A DNA stretch of 64,000 nt from an uncultured Saprospiraceae bacterium. GTDB lineage: Bacteria > Bacteroidota > Bacteroidia > Chitinophagales > Saprospiraceae. Each line of letters opens with the position of its first letter. Positions within the stretch are counted from its first letter, which is position 1. The stretch lies in the NCBI GenBank assembly GCA_937928045.1, contig CALFWO010000028.1:62001-126000 (forward strand), given 5' to 3'. The notes below the pieces were generated by a model. The model saw nothing but the letters and a program-made list of their open reading frames with translations, had not been told where the DNA came from and did no database searches. A program made the translations under genes and the position numbers. Shown here one piece after another: positions 60,479 to 64,000 of this stretch.

Positions 60479-63034
60479 TTAATCCCAAATATATTTTCGT
60501 TTAGGATTTGCTCGGTCAATTTTTTCAGGTCCATTGTCTTTGTAATGGACTTCTATATCCTTATCATTTAATTTGGTAATTTTAACTTCTGTTCTTCTAT
60601 TGAACTGATGATCTTCTTCACTACATTCTTTGTAGTTCTTACATTCATTTCTTAACATGGTCTCACCATAGCCTTTAGCTGTAATTCTTCGTGAATCTAT
60701 TCCCTGATTAATGATATAATACCTTGCAGCTTTTGCTCTCTTATGAGAAAGTTTTAAGTTATATGATGATCGCCCTCTAGCATCTGTATGAGAACCTAAT
60801 TCAATTTCCATTTCAGGGAATCGTTTCATTAAACTTACAATATTATCTAAGTCCCCTTTAGCATCATCTCTGATATAATATTTGTTAAAATCGTAGTAGA
60901 TGTTTTCCAATTCGATTACCGATCCAATTCTATAAGGACTTGGACTTGGAAAAGTATTTGGGAAAGTAGATGATTTATTTGAGGTTGCAGTAGGTTCATC
61001 TGATAAACCTGGAATGATTGGACTTAAGGGAATTGTCGCTAGCACAACTCCCGGCTTGTCACAAGGACTATTCAATGAACTTACAGCATCAGTTCCGAAT
61101 TTGAAATTTTTCTTTTCTCCTTTCAATACGAATTCACAACCACAAGGAATACAAGGGAAATTAAATTTACCTTTTTCATCAGAAACAACCGTAACTTCAT
61201 CTCCCGAACATAAGTTGATCATGGTAACTTTTGCAGCTCCAATAGTGTTACCATATTTCTCATTCAAAACTTTTCCTTCGAGCACCAAACAATTAGCATT
61301 CGTCTTTGGCTTTTCTTCTAATTTTTCTAATGGAATAGGGAAGCAAATTTCAAGTTTTCTTTGATCTAATATTTCGCCAGTCTCAAAAGATTCCTCTGCA
61401 ACAACAAAACCATCTTTTTCAGCAACCATATGATACGATTTATTCGGACGAACATTCATCCAAAAAATACCTTCAGTATTGGTAGTATAAGATCTGTACT
61501 GCTGGTTATTGGTCATTTTATTCCCTTTCATCTTAAGCCTAACACCATATTCATTTTTAATTTCTGTTGGCGAAACTGAAAGTACAAACTCGTTGTCTTC
61601 ACTATTACCTGTAAGCTCCTTTTCTAATACCTTGACTTTCACACCTGGCAGAAGCATTTCACTTTTAAAAATTTCATGTGCACAAACTTTTGCCATTGAT
61701 TTATTGGCTTTAACATTAGCAGGAATCAAGAAAGAATAAATATCATCTTTGCCTTCACCATTTTTCCTAGCAGAAGTAAAATACCCTTCTGTCCCAGTAA
61801 CATTTAAAATATAGCCGAAGTCATCCTTGCTGGAATTAAAAGGTGTTCCAATATTTTTAGCTTCAGTCCATTTAGATTGAGAAATTTCTTTTGATTCGAA
61901 AATATCAAGTCCACCAAGTCCTCCCCAACCATTTGATGCAAAATAAATTGTACCATCTTCATGAACAAATGGAAAAACTTCATTGCCAGGAGTATTTACT
62001 GACTTTCCTAAATTTTGAGGTGTAGTCCATTTTCCTCCTTTAAATTCTGATTTATAAATATCCATTCCGCCCTCACCTCCTTCTCTGTCAGAAGAAAAAT
62101 AAAGCGTTTGACCATCTGCAGAAAGAGTTGGATGGCATTCTTCATAGTCATCTGTTGACCAAGGCATTTCTTCTGCTGTATTCCATTCACCATCTGTTTT
62201 AACCGATGAAAATATTTTCAACTTCATGATTCCCTTAGAATCATTTCTTCTTTTTCCTTTATTGTAGTTGTTTCTAGTGAAAAATATTTTGTTTCCATCT
62301 CTACTAAATGTCACAGGCCCTTCATGATACTTAGTATTCAAATCATGAGAAAACTCTTCTACATTTGTTAATTGATTGTCCACCTCATTTTTCTTTGCAA
62401 AAAACAATGACATAAAATTATCATCAATCCAATAATCTTTTCCTTTAGATTTATTCGAAAAAGCTCTTTGCGTAGAAACAAAAACAATCCCGTCTTGATA
62501 ATAAGTAGGACTAAAATCTAATTTATCGGAATTAATTATTCGTTCATTTTTAACTTGAACATCAGTGTGCACAAATTCATTAATTCTACTTACAGCTTGA
62601 GCAGATAACATACCTCTTTTGTCAGTCCCTTCGGCTGTACCCATTGCTTTATCATAGTCCAAATAGTACTTTTTAGCTAAGTCATACTTTCTGTTACTAT
62701 GTAGTGCCTGAGCGTAGTATAACTTATATAAGGGTTTATCCGAAACTTGCAAAACTTGAGAATACCACAATTCAGCATTCTCAGTATCATGATTTAATCG
62801 ATAACTGTTTGCAATTTTAACCAGATCATCGCTGTTTAGATCAGGTAAAGCTTCAAAATGCGTTAGAGACGCTTTGTAACCAAGATTGTCATATATTTTA
62901 TCGGCAACTTTTGCATTCCTGTCAGGATAAGTTATGGCATCGGCAGGTTGAGCTAAGACATTTAATCCAAAGCAAGAACAAAAAATAAAGACGTATATAG
63001 ATTTAATAAATTTCATCATAAAACAGTTTTTCAA
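60479..63034 (-). CDS. OmpA-PD40 outer-membrane protein (PorE-like)
   Basis: A 851-residue envelope protein with the modular layout of PorE, the peptidoglycan-binding protein of type IX secretion. The signal peptide (MKFIKSIYVFIFCSCFGLNVLA) suggests a start at ATG 63016-63019 inside the called frame. TPR-like segment about 55-150 (ENAELWYSQVLQVSDKPLYK). WD40/PD40 beta-propeller about 180-430 (KIFFTRNNYNK, GQTLYFSSDREGGEGGMDIY, GTIYFASNGWGGLGGLDIFE). Carboxypeptidase-regulatory-like domains about 460-690. C-terminal OmpA domain about 720-835 with LGSHTDARGRSSYNLKLSHK, where the Asp and Arg contact diaminopimelate. It lies directly after the PorP-like gene (4-bp gap). Confidence 0.92.
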   Translation of the reverse strand: MKNCFMMKFIKSIYVFIFCSCFGLNVLAQPADAITYPDRNAKVADKIYDNLGYKASLTHFEALPDLNSDDLVKIANSYRLNHDTENAELWYSQVLQVSDKPLYKLYYAQALHSNRKYDLAKKYYLDYDKAMGTAEGTDKRGMLSAQAVSRINEFVHTDVQVKNERIINSDKLDFSPTYYQDGIVFVSTQRAFSNKSKGKDYWIDDNFMSLFFAKKNEVDNQLTNVEEFSHDLNTKYHEGPVTFSRDGNKIFFTRNNYNKGKRRNDSKGIMKLKIFSSVKTDGEWNTAEEMPWSTDDYEECHPTLSADGQTLYFSSDREGGEGGMDIYKSEFKGGKWTTPQNLGKSVNTPGNEVFPFVHEDGTIYFASNGWGGLGGLDIFESKEISQSKWTEAKNIGTPFNSSKDDFGYILNVTGTEGYFTSARKNGEGKDDIYSFLIPANVKANKSMAKVCAHEIFKSEMLLPGVKVKVLEKELTGNSEDNEFVLSVSPTEIKNEYGVRLKMKGNKMTNNQQYRSYTTNTEGIFWMNVRPNKSYHMVAEKDGFVVAEESFETGEILDQRKLEICFPIPLEKLEEKPKTNANCLVLEGKVLNEKYGNTIGAAKVTMINLCSGDEVTVVSDEKGKFNFPCIPCGCEFVLKGEKKNFKFGTDAVSSLNSPCDKPGVVLATIPLSPIIPGLSDEPTATSNKSSTFPNTFPSPSPYRIGSVIELENIYYDFNKYYIRDDAKGDLDNIVSLMKRFPEMEIELGSHTDARGRSSYNLKLSHKRAKAARYYIINQGIDSRRITAKGYGETMLRNECKNYKECSEEDHQFNRRTEVKITKLNDKDIEVHYKDNGPEKIDRANPKRKYIWD

Positions 63035-63038
63035 AGGA

Positions 63039-63995
63039 TTAAAAGAATCTAGGATTTGTTAGTCTTTTTCCTTGATAGTGAAAACAATAGTCCAAGAGAA
63101 TTTCAAAAGAACCGGCAGTATAATCTTTAATTTCAGTGAGGGTAAAATCATAAGCGAAGCCTACTCTAATGGCATCATTTAATTGAAGTTGAATAACGGC
63201 ATCAATTGACTCCCCAGCATTTGATAGTAAATCTCCTCCAGCACGATAAGTAGCTCCCAGCCAAAATTGATCGTAAAATATAAGACTCGTATGTATATCA
63301 AAATCTAAGGGTGCATTCTTCACATATTTAATTAGACCGGCGGGCTTAATTCTAAGCATATGGTTAAGTTTAAAAATCATTCCACCCATTAAAAAGGCAT
63401 GTATTTCTGCCTTATTTACTCCTTCAACACGGAACTGCTTTTCAACAAAAGACAATTCACTTTTTAACAAATGAGGAATAGAAAGTCCAACGTAATACTT
63501 CTCTGAGTGCAAGTATAAACCTAAACCAAAGTTTGGAATAAACTTCGAATTTGATGCATTATCAGGAATTAATAAATCATTCGCATGTGTAGCTTCAGTT
63601 TGATCCCACCGCACGCGATAATTCTGTAACGTCGCTTGTAGCCCTAATCCAAGTTTCGACCTACCTAAGTCTACGTGGTAAGCGTACATAGCACCTACCT
63701 TCCAACTTTCAGCGGGACCTAATTTGTCATGAACTAGTGTCATTCCTAAACCAACCCGGTCTTTAAATACAGGCATTTGAAAACTCAAAGATTGTGAAAT
63801 AGGCGCACCTTCAAAACCAGTCCATTGATTCCGATACAAGGCATTCATACATGGCACTCCTGTACTTCCTGCATATCCAGCATTCAACGCTGTTTTATTG
63901 TGCATAAATTGAGTGTATTGAACATCCTGCTGTGCATTTGCACTAAAGAATATCAATTGGGCAAAAATTAAAATTCGAACTATTTTTATATTCAT
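63039..63995 (-). CDS. PorP/SprF-family type IX secretion protein
   Basis: A 318-residue outer-membrane beta-barrel of the PorP/SprF family, which in type IX secretion anchors or helps deliver adhesins such as SprB. Signal peptide: MNIKIVRILIFAQLIFFSANA. The diagnostic N-terminal motif QDVQYTQFMHNKTALNAGYAG, then MNALYRNQWTGFEGAP, matches the family (Q-x-x-Q-x-M-x-N-x-x-x-x-N-P/A-x-Y/A). It ends in YCFHYQGKRLTNPRFF. Complete in the window. It precedes the PorE-like gene by 4 bp. Pairs of this type recur many times in Saprospirales genomes and are often linked to giant surface adhesins, none of which is in this window. Confidence 0.95.
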   Translation of the reverse strand: MNIKIVRILIFAQLIFFSANAQQDVQYTQFMHNKTALNAGYAGSTGVPCMNALYRNQWTGFEGAPISQSLSFQMPVFKDRVGLGMTLVHDKLGPAESWKVGAMYAYHVDLGRSKLGLGLQATLQNYRVRWDQTEATHANDLLIPDNASNSKFIPNFGLGLYLHSEKYYVGLSIPHLLKSELSFVEKQFRVEGVNKAEIHAFLMGGMIFKLNHMLRIKPAGLIKYVKNAPLDFDIHTSLIFYDQFWLGATYRAGGDLLSNAGESIDAVIQLQLNDAIRVGFAYDFTLTEIKDYTAGSFEILLDYCFHYQGKRLTNPRFF

Positions 63996-64000
63996 AACTT

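Overview
The window is an AT-rich stretch (roughly mid-30s percent GC by eye) of a Bacteroidota chromosome, most likely a marine or aquatic member of the Saprospiria/Saprospirales. The evidence is: two secreted proteins with a C-terminal type IX secretion sorting domain; a PorP/SprF-family protein next to a PorE-like OmpA/PD40 protein; many signal peptides ending in AQ and lipoboxes; few Shine-Dalgarno sites; and a recurring TAnnTTyGC -7 promoter element just upstream of starts. No rRNA, tRNA, CRISPR array, insertion sequence or prophage was recognised, so this reads as ordinary chromosome with lineage-specific accessory genes.

Layout. 0-4.4 kb: type II NADH dehydrogenase, then a three-gene operon (YCII/DGPF protein, DUF1761 membrane protein, ECF42-type sigma factor with C-terminal extension) and a GNAT acetyltransferase. 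4.5-17.6 kb: fasciclin protein, secreted M43 metalloprotease, malate dehydrogenase with an unusual lysine/alanine-rich tail, peroxiredoxin-like protein, VWA protein, esterase, a large T9SS-sorted protein, a conserved orphan, and a lipoprotein gene broken by an in-frame stop. 17.7-21.3 kb: a two-gene operon of a Cache-HAMP class III adenylate cyclase and an MscS channel with a cyclic-nucleotide-binding-like domain. 21.6-26.9 kb: second DUF1761 protein, a DUF2157/GDYXXLXY pair, a 7-TM orphan and a POT peptide transporter. 26.9-32.1 kb: a leftward run ending in lipoprotein, EEP-family phosphoesterase, GNAT, MORN/TonB-C protein, MiaE and a lysine-rich secreted protein.

32.1-39.4 kb: a roughly 720-bp intergenic region with a tandem array of hairpin repeats, then a 787-residue GAF-like orphan, prolyl oligopeptidase, a GNAT and an acyl-CoA dehydrogenase. 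39.4-45.5 kb: a trimeric head-repeat adhesin with a C-terminal S74 intramolecular chaperone, a secreted bleomycin-hydrolase-like C1 peptidase, and a histone H1-like protein with a C-terminal winged-helix-like domain. 45.9-52.6 kb: small envelope proteins, NUDIX hydrolase, OPRTase, M42 aminopeptidase, a zinc-knuckle membrane protein, a UbiA-like membrane protein. 52.6-60.2 kb: an outer-membrane barrel overlapping a FemAB/GNAT-like enzyme, aldose epimerase, lipoprotein, DEAD-box helicase, YARHG protein and MFS transporter. 60.4-64 kb: PorP-like and PorE-like genes, transcribed leftward.

Taken together, the secreted proteases, peptide transporter and intracellular peptidases (prolyl oligopeptidase, M42) fit a protein-degrading heterotroph. 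The most interesting regulatory unit is the cyclase-channel operon. The most unusual sequence features are the histone-like tail on malate dehydrogenase beside a separate H1-like protein, the hairpin tandem array at 32.36-32.68 kb, and a 29-bp near-perfect palindrome at the adhesin start. Nothing in the window amounts to a clear, wholly new defence or biosynthetic system.
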